Under the pieces are notes generated by a model. That model was not told the origin of the DNA. It did not search any database and was given only the letters and a program-made list of their open reading frames with translations. From positions 2,886,001 through 2,950,000 of the forward strand of contig NC_018868.3 in NCBI RefSeq assembly GCF_000305785.2: a stretch of DNA of 64,000 nt, written 5' to 3'. Both the position numbers and the translations under genes were made by a program. This document shows positions 34,437 to 42,232 of this stretch, piece after piece. How positions within the stretch are numbered: position 1 is the first letter of the stretch; each line of letters opens with the position of its first letter. The stretch is from Simiduia agarivorans SA1 = DSM 21679. Lineage in GTDB: Bacteria; Pseudomonadota; Gammaproteobacteria; Pseudomonadales; Cellvibrionaceae.

Positions 34437-36702
34437 CCTTCGCAGCCAACTGGTGTTGGCGTTTTCCGGTTTGCTGGTGGCGGCGTTGGTCTCTATTACC
34501 TGGGTGGTAATCAATACCACGCGTGCAGCGGCGGATAACTTTGCCGAACGGGAATTAGCAATTGCCGAGAAAGTCTTTATCGAGCAATTGTTAAATAACC
34601 AGCGCCAGCTCACTGGTCGCGCCCGCTTGCTCGCAGAGGATTTCGGGTTTAGGAAAGCCATTGCAACCGGTGAGCAGGAAACATTGATCAGCGTGCTGGC
34701 CAATCACGGTGATCGTGTAGGGGCAACACTGGTGATGTTGGCCGAGCCCGATGGAAAGATTGTGCTGGCTAGCCATAATCTGGATGCATCTGATAGACGA
34801 TTGCGCGACGTGATGGCCAGTGGCAGCAACGCAACAAGCCAGATACTGGTGGCGGAAGGCAATGCATTTCAATTGGCATTGGTGCCTGTCATGGCGCCCA
34901 ACCTGATCGCCTGGGTGGGATTGGGGTTTGCCATTGATCAGGCGGCGCTGGATGCACTGAAAGCAATCACAAAAGCCGAGGTTGCGCTTGAAATAGGCGG
35001 ACGTTTGTCATTGTCTACCACGGCGCAGATACATCGCAAAACCTCCATTGCCGAACTACAGGCGTCTGCTGATTGGTTGGTGCGCCAGGTCAAACTGGAT
35101 ACATCTGATCCTGCGGACCTCAATGCCTATTTGTTGGCTTCACCGGCTGAATTGTCCGCGCCTTTTGCCCAGCTCCAACAACAAATGCAGCTAATTGCTG
35201 TGTTCGCTTTGGTGATTACTATTGCTGCGGCTGTCATGCTGGCGAAATCCATCGCCCAGCCCATAGGCTTTCTGGTAAGTGCCGCAGACCGTATCGCCAG
35301 CGGTGACTATGACAAACCCGTTGAACAATTCCGTAGTGAAGAATTGGGCCGACTGGCGAAAGCGCTCAATGCACTTCAATCTGCTGTCAAACACCGTGAG
35401 GCGCACATTCTTCATCAAGCGACACACGATGAAGAATCGGGTTTGCTCAATAGCTATGGATTGCGCGAGGCACTGGCAGAGCTGTTTAAGGACGACAAAG
35501 TGTTTTCATTTAGCCTGGTCTCATTGGAGAACTATAGCCGCATCAGTGACCTTTATGGCTATAGCTTTGTGCGTAAGCACCTGCCGGTTCTGGCTGAACA
35601 GCTGGTGCAGCGGCTGGATGCTGATAGTCTGGTTGCGAGGGTGGCTCGGGATCAATTGGCAGTGGTCGCTAAACAACCGATAGAATCACTGAATTCAGCC
35701 CTGGCTGACGCCATGGCAGCGCCATGGCCGGCAGGCCAGGTGCAAATACAGTGGGATATCAAACAGGGATTAATGGCTTGTCCCGAAGCCGCCGCTGATA
35801 GCGAGCAATTGTTACGTCGGGCCAATGTGGCACTCAAACAAGCACGATTGCGGAATATCCCCGCGTTTACTTATCAATCGGGTTTGGACGAACAGTACCT
35901 GAGAAAACTCAATATTACGCAACGTCTGCAACGGGTGACGGAAACCGGTGGGCTTGAATTGCACTATCAGCCCCAAAGTTGCTTATCGACCAGAAAAATT
36001 GTGGGTGTCGAAGCGCTCTTGCGTTGGAATGACCCGGAATTGGGACCGGTATTTCCGGATGAGTTTATTCCGCTTGCTGAGGAGACTGGCACGATCAGTT
36101 CACTGACCCAATGGGTGTTGAATCAGGCACTGAATGACATAAAAGCGTTGGCATTGGATTATCGGTTGGCGATGGTTTCGATCAATCTATCCGCTAATGA
36201 TCTGCTGGATGCAACTATGATTCAAAAGCTGTTGGCTGCGCAATTATCGATAGCTGGTAGCGCAACCCAGCTGGAATTTGAAATTACGGAAACCGCTTTA
36301 GTGCAGGATGCTGATACTGCGGTGCATCACCTGCATCAGATGGAGTCTGCAGGTATCGGGCTTGCAATGGACGACTTTGGTACAGGCTATTCATCATTGT
36401 CGCAATTGAAGCGGCTTCCGGTGAGCAAACTCAAAATAGACAAATCCTTTGTGCTCAGTCTGGTGGATGATGCGGATGACCAAAGTATTGTAAAGGCCAC
36501 CATTGCGATGGCTAAAGCGCTGTCTTTGAAAGTGATTGCAGAAGGCGTAGAAAACCAAGTCTCTGCCCAACTTCTACAGCAATGGGGCTGTGATGTGATG
36601 CAGGGCTACTACCTTGCGAAACCTATGCCCCTGAACAGACTAATTCAATGGCTGAAAGAATATAATGAATCACATTTTCCTCAAGAAACGGTGGGTAACT
36701 AG
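34429..36702 (+). CDS. membrane-bound EAL c-di-GMP phosphodiesterase with degenerate GGDEF
   Basis: Protein of 757 aa. It has an N-terminal TM, a periplasmic sensor of about 230 residues, a second TM (MQLIAVFALVITIAAAVMLA), HAMP, a GGDEF-like domain whose signature is replaced by VARDQL, and a C-terminal EAL domain with EALLRW, the DDFGTGYSSLSQLKRLP loop and KIDKSFV intact. Net activity should be hydrolysis of c-di-GMP. GTG 34429 has GGAG seven bases upstream and overlaps the cupredoxin gene; GTG 34384 is an alternative. The cupredoxin partner suggests a redox or metal signal, which is inference. Confidence 0.85.
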   Translation: MTSLRSQLVLAFSGLLVAALVSITWVVINTTRAAADNFAERELAIAEKVFIEQLLNNQRQLTGRARLLAEDFGFRKAIATGEQETLISVLANHGDRVGATLVMLAEPDGKIVLASHNLDASDRRLRDVMASGSNATSQILVAEGNAFQLALVPVMAPNLIAWVGLGFAIDQAALDALKAITKAEVALEIGGRLSLSTTAQIHRKTSIAELQASADWLVRQVKLDTSDPADLNAYLLASPAELSAPFAQLQQQMQLIAVFALVITIAAAVMLAKSIAQPIGFLVSAADRIASGDYDKPVEQFRSEELGRLAKALNALQSAVKHREAHILHQATHDEESGLLNSYGLREALAELFKDDKVFSFSLVSLENYSRISDLYGYSFVRKHLPVLAEQLVQRLDADSLVARVARDQLAVVAKQPIESLNSALADAMAAPWPAGQVQIQWDIKQGLMACPEAAADSEQLLRRANVALKQARLRNIPAFTYQSGLDEQYLRKLNITQRLQRVTETGGLELHYQPQSCLSTRKIVGVEALLRWNDPELGPVFPDEFIPLAEETGTISSLTQWVLNQALNDIKALALDYRLAMVSINLSANDLLDATMIQKLLAAQLSIAGSATQLEFEITETALVQDADTAVHHLHQMESAGIGLAMDDFGTGYSSLSQLKRLPVSKLKIDKSFVLSLVDDADDQSIVKATIAMAKALSLKVIAEGVENQVSAQLLQQWGCDVMQGYYLAKPMPLNRLIQWLKEYNESHFPQETVGN

Positions 36703-37561
36703 CCTGATTCTGTTTTTATGTGCGCCAATGCTTGCAGCGGCCCAAAGCAAGATATTGGCTACGCCCGGTGCAATGCAGTTGGAAGGCTCGGCGGGTGGCG
36801 GTATTGTTCCCTGGGCCGTGATTGGCAGCTACGGCCACGAAGACGAATGGGGTGCTAGTGCGGCACTCACCAAGGTTCAGGTGAATGACCTCTCCATTAC
36901 CAGCGCCGGCTTTTTGCTGGGCGTTGATAATCGCTGGGAATTCAGTGTGGCATCGCAGCAGCTGCGCTTGGGTGCGGATGCCAACGCAGAACTGGCGGCC
37001 GCCACCGCTGGCGCCTGGACCAAACTCACCGTACAGCAAGATATCTTCGGCGTTAAAGCCCGCCTTGCCGGTGATCTGATTTATGGTCAAATGCCGCTAA
37101 TCGCCGTAGGTCTGCAACACAAGGTAAATCGCGATGCAGAGCTCGCCACACAAGTACTGGGCGCGCATACCAGCCGCGACAATGACTATTACGTGAGTGC
37201 CACCAAGCTTTATCTGGACGCGCTTGCCGGTGGCAACCTGCTGGTGAATGCCACCGCCCGCTATACCGCCGCTAATCAGGCTGGCCTGCTCGGCTTTGGC
37301 GCCAATGGCAAATTGTCGCCCCGTTGGGTGCCCGAACTGAGCGTGGGCTGGCAATTTGCCAGTCATTGGCTGGTGGGAATGGAATACAGAAAACTCCCCA
37401 ATGGCCTCGCCTCGGCGCCCGAATCGCGTTGGGCCGACGCGTTTGTTGCCTGGTTCCCGAATAAGCGTATGTCGGTGGTGGCGGCCTATGCGGATTTGGG
37501 TGATGTGGCCCTGTGGCCAGAACAGCGTGGATGGTATTTATCGGTACAAATCAATAATTGA
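36665..37561 (+). CDS. DUF3034-family outer-membrane-like protein
   Basis: Exported protein of 298 aa with a signal peptide (about 1-26, ending AAA-QS). The start of the mature part, ILATPGAMQLEGSAGGGIVPWAVIGSYG, fits DUF3034 as I remember it. The rest alternates hydrophobic residues in beta-strand fashion and ends with aromatic residues (GWYLSVQINN), as expected for a beta-barrel. Its start overlaps the EAL gene by 38 bp in another frame. Function unknown; it co-occurs with the cupredoxin and truncated hemoglobin genes. Confidence 0.78.
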   Translation: MNHIFLKKRWVTSLILFLCAPMLAAAQSKILATPGAMQLEGSAGGGIVPWAVIGSYGHEDEWGASAALTKVQVNDLSITSAGFLLGVDNRWEFSVASQQLRLGADANAELAAATAGAWTKLTVQQDIFGVKARLAGDLIYGQMPLIAVGLQHKVNRDAELATQVLGAHTSRDNDYYVSATKLYLDALAGGNLLVNATARYTAANQAGLLGFGANGKLSPRWVPELSVGWQFASHWLVGMEYRKLPNGLASAPESRWADAFVAWFPNKRMSVVAAYADLGDVALWPEQRGWYLSVQINN

Positions 37562-37577
37562 AAAAAAGAGTTAAACC

Positions 37578-38006
37578 ATGCGATTGCTATTTTGTTTTCT
37601 GGTATGGATTTTGGCGGGTTGTGCCAGCCAAAATACGGACAATCTCTATGAGCGGCTTGGTGGCGAACAAGGTATAATAACCATTGTGGACAACTTGCTT
37701 TACGTTATCGCGGAGGATCCGATTATCCGGCCTTTGTTTGAAAAAACCGACCTTGATCGATTTCATGAAAAGTTGTCAGAGCAATTGTGCGAAGTCGCTG
37801 GAGGCCCCTGTATTTATACCGGAGACGACATGGTAGAAGTGCATGCCGGGATGGCTATGAACAACCGGCATTTTGATGCGATGGTGACGGCGCTGGACCA
37901 AGCAATGCAGGATGCCGGTGTAACGTTCAGCGCGCGTAATGCCATGCTCGCCAGGCTTGCCGCTCTGCATGAACAAGTGATGCAAGAAACTGTCATTCCA
38001 AACTAA
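37578..38006 (+). CDS. group 1 truncated hemoglobin, predicted lipoprotein
   Basis: Protein of 142 aa. The signal ends in lipobox LAGC (Cys near 15), so the globin would sit at a periplasmic membrane face, which is unusual. The globin part has NLYERLGGEQGI, FEKTDLDRFHEKLSEQLCEVAGGP and HAGMAMNNRHFDAMV, with the proximal heme histidine in MNNRHFD. Group 1 truncated globins bind O2 and NO. It is the last gene of the cupredoxin-EAL-DUF3034 cluster, 16 bp after DUF3034. Confidence 0.85.
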   Translation: MRLLFCFLVWILAGCASQNTDNLYERLGGEQGIITIVDNLLYVIAEDPIIRPLFEKTDLDRFHEKLSEQLCEVAGGPCIYTGDDMVEVHAGMAMNNRHFDAMVTALDQAMQDAGVTFSARNAMLARLAALHEQVMQETVIPN

Positions 38007-38183
38007 TATGCAGCAAGGAAGAACCCTATTTTCAGAATACTTCTGTACTGAACTTACTGTGGCAAATTTCTTTTTTATTGAAAGTGGCGTACTTCTATTG
38101 AACACTATTAATGCGGATGTTGGTAAAATTCGTTCGGCCACGCGCAATCTAGATCTGCACGTAAAGAAGCTCAGGTTAATACA

Positions 38184-38513
38184 ATGATTAAGCATATTAC
38201 TATTGCATTTCTTGTTTCTATTTTTTTGTTTTCCAGTGGTACACTAGCTAAAAATTCCAATTCTGAAGATAAAAAGTTGCCGCCTGGATTGGAGAAAAAA
38301 CTTGAAAAAGGTGAAGCGTTGCCACCAGGTTGGCAAAAAAAGCTCATCGTAGGTCACCGCCTTGATGATGGGGTATATCGGCGGGGGCGTGTCATACATC
38401 GGGGCGACAATGGTGAAGTCACCATTGAAGTAGAAGATGAGGTTATCCGTGTCATCGAAAATACCCGCGAAATCCTGGAGATTCTGACGGGCAAGCACCA
38501 GTCGCATCGCTGA
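38184..38513 (+). CDS. exported small RcnB-like protein, unknown function
   Basis: Protein of 109 aa with a signal peptide (ends TLA-KN) and the repeated motif LPPGLEKKLEKGEALPPGWQ, seen in a group of small periplasmic proteins distantly related to RcnB. The C-terminal half is a small beta-rich domain (VIHRGDNGEVTIEVEDEVIRV). It stands alone between the globin gene and the cassette array, and a strong palindromic terminator follows. The 38007-38183 gap before it holds nothing recognisable. Confidence 0.7.
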   Translation: MIKHITIAFLVSIFLFSSGTLAKNSNSEDKKLPPGLEKKLEKGEALPPGWQKKLIVGHRLDDGVYRRGRVIHRGDNGEVTIEVEDEVIRVIENTREILEILTGKHQSHR

Positions 38514-38542
38514 GTTTTAATGAAAAGCGCTGAATAAAACCC

Positions 38543-38568
38543 AAAAAGTCGCCAGCTGGCGACTTTTT
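38543..38568. terminator. bidirectional rho-independent terminator
   Basis: A perfect 26-bp palindrome whose arm is AAAAAGTCGCCAG, with an A-run before and a T-run after it, so it can act on both strands. It isolates the cassette array from upstream genes. Confidence 0.9.
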
Positions 38569-38747
38569 ATATTTAACGTTAAAGAAATATCGGCGGTTCC
38601 CTGGCAGCCATTATCAAGAAAGTCACTTTGTGCATTACCCAGAAACCGTTAGTAGGGTCCAAAACGCTGGTAGCCTTGCCTGCATTGCTAGCTCCTTTGC
38701 CGTCCGGATCAAAATAACCCTATTAGAGCTAGGGTCTTTTGGGCTGC

Positions 38748-38875
38748 ATATATAGACAACGATGCTACATATAGACATGCTACATATAGACAATGCAGAT
38801 ATAGACAAAATTAATAGAAATTGTCTAAATGTGGCATGCGATTGTCCAGATGTAGCATATTGTCTATATGTGGAC
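38748..38875. repeat. clustered direct and inverted repeats at the left edge of the cassette array
   Basis: The left half has four ATATAGACA units, three of them 15-19 bp apart and joined by GCTAC (38750-38810). After an AT spacer the right half has three inverted units starting TTGTCTA or TTGTCCA and containing ATGTGGC or ATGTAGC. The whole can fold into one long imperfect hairpin. The 38569-38893 gap contains no gene. It could be a protein-binding array, a non-autonomous element or a decayed attachment region. Confidence 0.7.
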
Positions 38876-38908
38876 GGGTCTGTTAATCACACTGTTATGT
38901 TTCGTGAG

Positions 38909-39232
38909 ATGAAAAAGTACCTCTTTGCTTTAGCTGTTTTAGTGGCCCCATTGATAATGTGGGTTGCAGTAGAGTCTGCCGGAAAAGCCTATTTAAACTG
39001 GGCTATGCAGCCACTAGCGCCATTGATTGAAGTTGTCCAAAGTTCAAATGCTAGTGGGCCGATCTCGGACTCAGAAATATCGGAAAAATATGGAATAGAC
39101 GCCAGTGTTCTACGTGCAGAATCTGCAAAGAGAAGCAAATGGAGTCCTTACGTAATAGGCTTCTTATTGTTTGTATTTGTGATGTTTGTGGCCATTGAGG
39201 CTCTATGGTTAAAAAGAAGATTAAAAACATAA
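38909..39232 (+). CDS. cassette 1: two-TM protein, unknown function
   Basis: Protein of 107 aa with a hydrophobic N-terminus (YLFALAVLVAPLIMWVAV), a middle region with ISDSEISEKYGIDASVLRAES and a second TM near the end (VIGFLLFVFVMFVAIEALWL). No family recognised. ATG 38909 is preferred; ATG 38897 inside the cassette boundary GTTATGT is in frame and would add four residues. The longer upstream frame crosses the recombination core and would not be part of the cassette. First gene of the array. Confidence 0.6.
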   Translation: MKKYLFALAVLVAPLIMWVAVESAGKAYLNWAMQPLAPLIEVVQSSNASGPISDSEISEKYGIDASVLRAESAKRSKWSPYVIGFLLFVFVMFVAIEALWLKRRLKT

Positions 39233-39288
39233 CAAATAAAGGCAAACCGACGCGCAAAATGCGCACGCGGTTGCTTTAGGCGTTATGT
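39227..39288 (+). other. attC site 1
   Basis: R'' ACATAAC to R' GTTATGT, 62 bp, stem GGCAAACCG / CGGTTGCTT. Nearly the same as the site at 53293-53354. Confidence 0.9.
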
Positions 39289-39302
39289 AAAAATTGATCG
39301 AA

Positions 39303-39608
39303 ATGTTTAGTACGCTGAATAAATATGTAGGCTTAATTTGCATTCTTCTTTTGCCTGTAGTTATAGCCATCGTCAGCATCAAAGATCCTGAGGAGCATTC
39401 AAGAGCTGGAATTGAATGGATATTTGCGCTGTTGGGTATATGGCTGCCTTTCTATTGTTTTAGATGTATAGAAAAAGGCCACATATTTTTACCAAGTGTT
39501 AATGACATACACTTAGCGAAAGAGCCAATCGTGTTTTGGATATTTATAGCTCTACATATGGCGGTGTCATTAGCAATTTTTAGGAATATAGTAAATGTCA
39601 TTACATAA
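39303..39608 (+). CDS. cassette 2: membrane protein, unknown function
   Basis: Protein of 101 aa with three likely TM helices: YVGLICILLLPVVIAIVS, WIFALLGIWLPFYCF and FWIFIALHMAVSLAIF. No recognised family. ATG 39303 is chosen; a TTG at 39294 would add three residues. The stop TAA is part of the attC R'' core (ACATAAC). Small membrane proteins of this sort are frequent among cassette genes, but that gives no specific role. Confidence 0.65.
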   Translation: MFSTLNKYVGLICILLLPVVIAIVSIKDPEEHSRAGIEWIFALLGIWLPFYCFRCIEKGHIFLPSVNDIHLAKEPIVFWIFIALHMAVSLAIFRNIVNVIT

Positions 39609-39677
39609 CAAAGGCGGCCAATTCGCGACTGACGCCGCTGGACTCGCTTTCGCTCGCCCTTGCCGCCGGCGTTATAA
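39603..39677 (+). other. attC site 2
   Basis: R'' ACATAAC to R' GTTATAA, 75 bp, with the GGCGGCCAATTCGCG ... CCGCCGG arms. A diverged relative of the GGGTGGCCAATTCGCGG group. Confidence 0.88.
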
Positions 39678-39693
39678 ATTTTAGGACAAATAG

Positions 39694-39951
39694 ATGAGTA
39701 ATATCGCAAATGCGCTTCTGGGTGTCATGGGTTGGTTAGAAATCCTTGAGGCTGAAGAGTTAGACGAAGATATGATAGTAAAAATACAAGAAGAGTTGGC
39801 ATCTGCATTCGCAGAGTTCACTGAACAGGAGCGTGAGATCATGCGAGTTCAAGCTAATTCATGTCTTAAAGAATCCGTAGAGGTTAATTCTCCCCCTGAT
39901 TGGATTAACTTTTATAAAAATGTTGTTTCCAACTATGGGTTGGAAGACTAA
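39694..39951 (+). CDS. cassette 3: small acidic protein, unknown function
   Basis: Soluble 85-aa protein that is predicted to be largely helical and strongly acidic (ILEAEELDEDMIVKIQEELASAF, then FTEQEREIMRVQA). Its size and charge resemble small immunity or antitoxin-like proteins, but no family can be named. Starts at ATG 39694, 17 bp after the R' core. The IS3 element lies directly after its attC. Confidence 0.65.
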   Translation: MSNIANALLGVMGWLEILEAEELDEDMIVKIQEELASAFAEFTEQEREIMRVQANSCLKESVEVNSPPDWINFYKNVVSNYGLED

Positions 39952-39952
39952 T

Positions 39953-40033
39953 TTATAACAAAGGCAGGCAAAGTAGGCCGCGAAAAGCGCGGCCCGGACT
40001 CGCTGTCGCTCGCCTTTGCTGCCGGCGTTAGAT
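39953..40033 (+). other. attC site 3 (IS element inserted at its edge)
   Basis: R'' TTATAAC to R' GTTAGAT, 81 bp. The 3-bp target duplication (ATT) of the IS3 element is at 40032-40034, overlapping the last bases of R'. Confidence 0.88.
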
Positions 40034-40099
40034 TTCCAAGTTACCCACGAATAGTAGACACCCTGTATAGTTATATTAAGCCTATATGGAGGTGTCCTT

Positions 40100-40408
40100 A
40101 TGGCACGCAAAAAGCATCAGCATTACACCGAAGAATTCCGTAAAGAAGCGATAAAGCGCTCTGAACAGCCGGGTGCTACCCAAGCTTCCGTTGCGAAGGA
40201 GCTTGGGATTAGTGCCCAGCAGATCGCCAACTGGAAGCGTCAACTCACCCGCCTATCTGATAAGCAATTCAATACCTTGGATGGTGTGGATTACTCGAAG
40301 AAAGAAAGTGAGGAGATGCGTGAACTACGGCGAGAGAATAAGCGCCTGAAAGAGGAGATGGAATTCTTAAAAAAGGTGTCTGCGTACTTCGCGAAAAACC
40401 AAGAGTGA
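40100..40408 (+). CDS. IS3-family OrfA (element A, copy 1)
   Basis: 102-aa DNA-binding subunit with a helix-turn-helix (TQASVAKELGISAQQIANWKR) and a C-terminal leucine-zipper coiled coil (RELRRENKRLKEEMEFLKK). A slippery A6G run at 40369-40375 allows a -1 frameshift into orfB, whose frame is open from there, giving the OrfAB transposase. Confidence 0.93.
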   Translation: MARKKHQHYTEEFRKEAIKRSEQPGATQASVAKELGISAQQIANWKRQLTRLSDKQFNTLDGVDYSKKESEEMRELRRENKRLKEEMEFLKKVSAYFAKNQE

Positions 40409-41271
40409 AGTACGCATTGATTTTGGAGTATGTTGGCCAATACAGCATATCCCTGATGTGCGATGTACTAGGCGTACATAGATCTGGCTTCTATCGCTGG
40501 TGGGATGCTCCTAAAACCAAACGTGAGGCTCGTAAGGAAGAGTTAGGCGAACTGGTGAAAGACACCTTTGAGGAGTTTGAGGCTGCCTATGGAGCCCCAA
40601 GAATCGCTCAGGAGCTGAACGACCTAGGGCATAGGTGCTCAGTCAATTTTGTAGCCAAAATCATGCAGGAACAGGGTATTTTGGCCAGAAACGGCAAAGC
40701 CTTTAACTATGGCGGCCACGCATTAACGATGCACAATGTTGCGGACAACCTCCTTTGGCGCGACTTTTCGACTGACCGGCCGAATCAAAAATGGGTCACA
40801 GATATCACGTATGTTTGGGTGAAGAATCAGTGGCTATATCTGGCAACTGTAATGGATCTGTATTCCCGTCGGATTATTGGCTGGAGCCTCGATACCGGCA
40901 TGACTGAGCAGCTCATAACGCGGGCAATGCAGATGGCGATTGATGCCAGAGGTGTGGCACCAGGTCTCATCGTCCATTCGGACCGAGGCACACAGTACCG
41001 CTCAAATAGCTACGTTGGCTTCTTGGAAAAGCACAAGATCACGCGCAGCATGAGTAGAAAGGGTAATTGTTGGGACAATGCAGTAATGGAGTCGTTCTAT
41101 GCACGACTAAAGGTTGAGCTTATCTATGCCAAGAACTATCAGTCGATTGGTGAAGCTCGTTCGGGTATATTTGGGTACATTGAAGTCTTTTATAATCGCA
41201 AGAGAAGGCATTCAGCGAACGATGGGCTAAGTCCCGTTGATTTCGAAGAGAACGCAGCAATAGCTGCATAA
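40405..41271 (+). CDS. IS3-family OrfB transposase (element A, copy 1)
   Basis: 288-aa integrase-core transposase. The DDE residues are visible in KWVTDITYVWV (D), LIVHSDRGTQY (D) and DNAVMESFYARLK (E), with the N-terminal HTH_21-like region around AAYGAPRIAQELNDLGH. It can start at GTG 40405, overlapping the orfA stop, or be made as a frameshift fusion. Intact and probably active, given three identical copies. Confidence 0.95.
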   Translation: MKYALILEYVGQYSISLMCDVLGVHRSGFYRWWDAPKTKREARKEELGELVKDTFEEFEAAYGAPRIAQELNDLGHRCSVNFVAKIMQEQGILARNGKAFNYGGHALTMHNVADNLLWRDFSTDRPNQKWVTDITYVWVKNQWLYLATVMDLYSRRIIGWSLDTGMTEQLITRAMQMAIDARGVAPGLIVHSDRGTQYRSNSYVGFLEKHKITRSMSRKGNCWDNAVMESFYARLKVELIYAKNYQSIGEARSGIFGYIEVFYNRKRRHSANDGLSPVDFEENAAIAA

Positions 41272-41308
41272 GTAGAGTGTCTACTTTTTGTGGGGAACAC
41301 CAATTTAT

Positions 41309-41689
41309 ATGGAACTTACATACGCGATAATGTGGGCTATTTCCATGGTTCTTGGGATTTTGATTGTCCCATTGATTCTCGAGATGGTGATTAAACCTAA
41401 GAGTCAAACCAGAAAGTCAGTAATAGCCAGGGTGATTTTTTCTTCAGGGGTAATATTCCTAGTTTCTAACGTGGCAACTTTAATATTGCTGTTGTTAGAG
41501 GCTGTTTTCGAAAAAGTGTGTAATGTCCCTGTAGCAGATGAGATACCATGTAGTGAGTGGATCTATCATTTCGCCAGCTGGGCACAGGAATGGGCCGGTT
41601 ACCCATTTCTTCTGGTCTTTTTTGGTGTTTATTTGGTTTTGATGTTTAGATTCGGAAAGAATGTTGGGTATAACAGCAAAAAAATCTAA
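41309..41689 (+). CDS. cassette 4: membrane protein, unknown function
   Basis: 126-aa protein with three TM helices (MWAISMVLGILIVPLILEMVI, VIFSSGVIFLVSNVATLILLLL and YPFLLVFFGVYLVLMF) and a loop with two cysteines (CNVPVADEIPC). No family recognised. Its start lies 6 bp after the IS end, so the IS has separated it from its original attC-side leader and may now drive it. The stop TAA is in R'' of attC 4. Confidence 0.65.
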   Translation: MELTYAIMWAISMVLGILIVPLILEMVIKPKSQTRKSVIARVIFSSGVIFLVSNVATLILLLLEAVFEKVCNVPVADEIPCSEWIYHFASWAQEWAGYPFLLVFFGVYLVLMFRFGKNVGYNSKKI

Positions 41690-41758
41690 CAAGGGTGGCC
41701 AATTCGCGGCTATCGCCGCGGGACTCGCTTTCGCTCGCCCTTGCCACCGGCGTTATGT
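41684..41758 (+). other. attC site 4
   Basis: R'' ATCTAAC to R' GTTATGT, 75 bp, with arms GGGTGGCC and TTGCCACC and an inner CGCGGC/GCCGCG stem. Virtually the same as attC 5 and attC 15. Confidence 0.93.
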
Positions 41759-41779
41759 GCAAATGGATTACGCATTGCA

Positions 41780-42157
41780 ATGAAAAGGATATTGTTGGTA
41801 CTGCTAGTAGTTTTTTCGCTTTCTGTTAAAGCTGAAGTGCTGTGGAAGCCGGAGGCTATTTCATATCAGTTGAAGCAAGCTCATAAAATTCTTGGGTATG
41901 GGCTTATGCTTGAGCTTAATCAAGCTTTGAATTCAGGAGAGAAAGGCTGGAGGCAGTCAAGAATCGATGTTCCAGAAAGCTGGGTGGGTGCTTTGATAGA
42001 AATGAAGGGTGGCACGATCTATATTACGGTCGGCACAGACATCTACTACCTTAATTCAACCAATAAAGGCGAGCTTAGTTTTGCCATACTAGATGGTGGG
42101 AAAAAAACAGATGCTAACTTGCTGGAAATTTGGGCCAAATATGCAAAAAGCACATAA
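41780..42157 (+). CDS. cassette 5: exported protein, unknown function
   Basis: 125-aa protein with a signal peptide (MKRILLVLLVVFSLSVKA-EV). The mature part is mixed alpha/beta (IDVPESWVGALIEMKGGTIYITVGTDIYYL). No known family. ATG 41780 gives the signal peptide; the longer in-frame extension runs back through attC and is rejected. The stop TAA lies in R''. Confidence 0.68.
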   Translation: MKRILLVLLVVFSLSVKAEVLWKPEAISYQLKQAHKILGYGLMLELNQALNSGEKGWRQSRIDVPESWVGALIEMKGGTIYITVGTDIYYLNSTNKGELSFAILDGGKKTDANLLEIWAKYAKST

Positions 42158-42226
42158 CAAGGGTGGCCAATTCGCGGCTATCGCCGCGGGACTCGCTTTC
42201 GCTCGCCCTTGCCACCGGCGTTAGGT
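42152..42226 (+). other. attC site 5
   Basis: R'' ACATAAC to R' GTTAGGT, 75 bp; the internal sequence matches attC 4. Confidence 0.93.
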
Positions 42227-42232
42227 GTTCGA

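Larger units (their letters stand above)
40035..41302 (+). mobile_element. IS3-family element A, copy 1
   Basis: 1268 bp, flanked by the 3-bp direct repeat ATT (40032-40034 and 41303-41305). Terminal inverted repeats of about 29 bp share GTTNCCCAC and AGTAGACAC; the left end starts TCCAAGTT and the right end finishes AACACCA. It encodes overlapping orfA and orfB. Copies at 44702 and 50096 have identical products. Confidence 0.93.

Noticed and set aside
38750..38875. CRISPR array
   Set aside because: Units are 15-19 bp, partly inverted and without constant-length unique spacers; no cas genes in the window.
38569..38893. attI site or integrase remnant before the first cassette
   Set aside because: No frame with IntI motifs is present on either strand, and the repeats do not show the simple-site layout of a known attI. 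Left as an unexplained repeat block.
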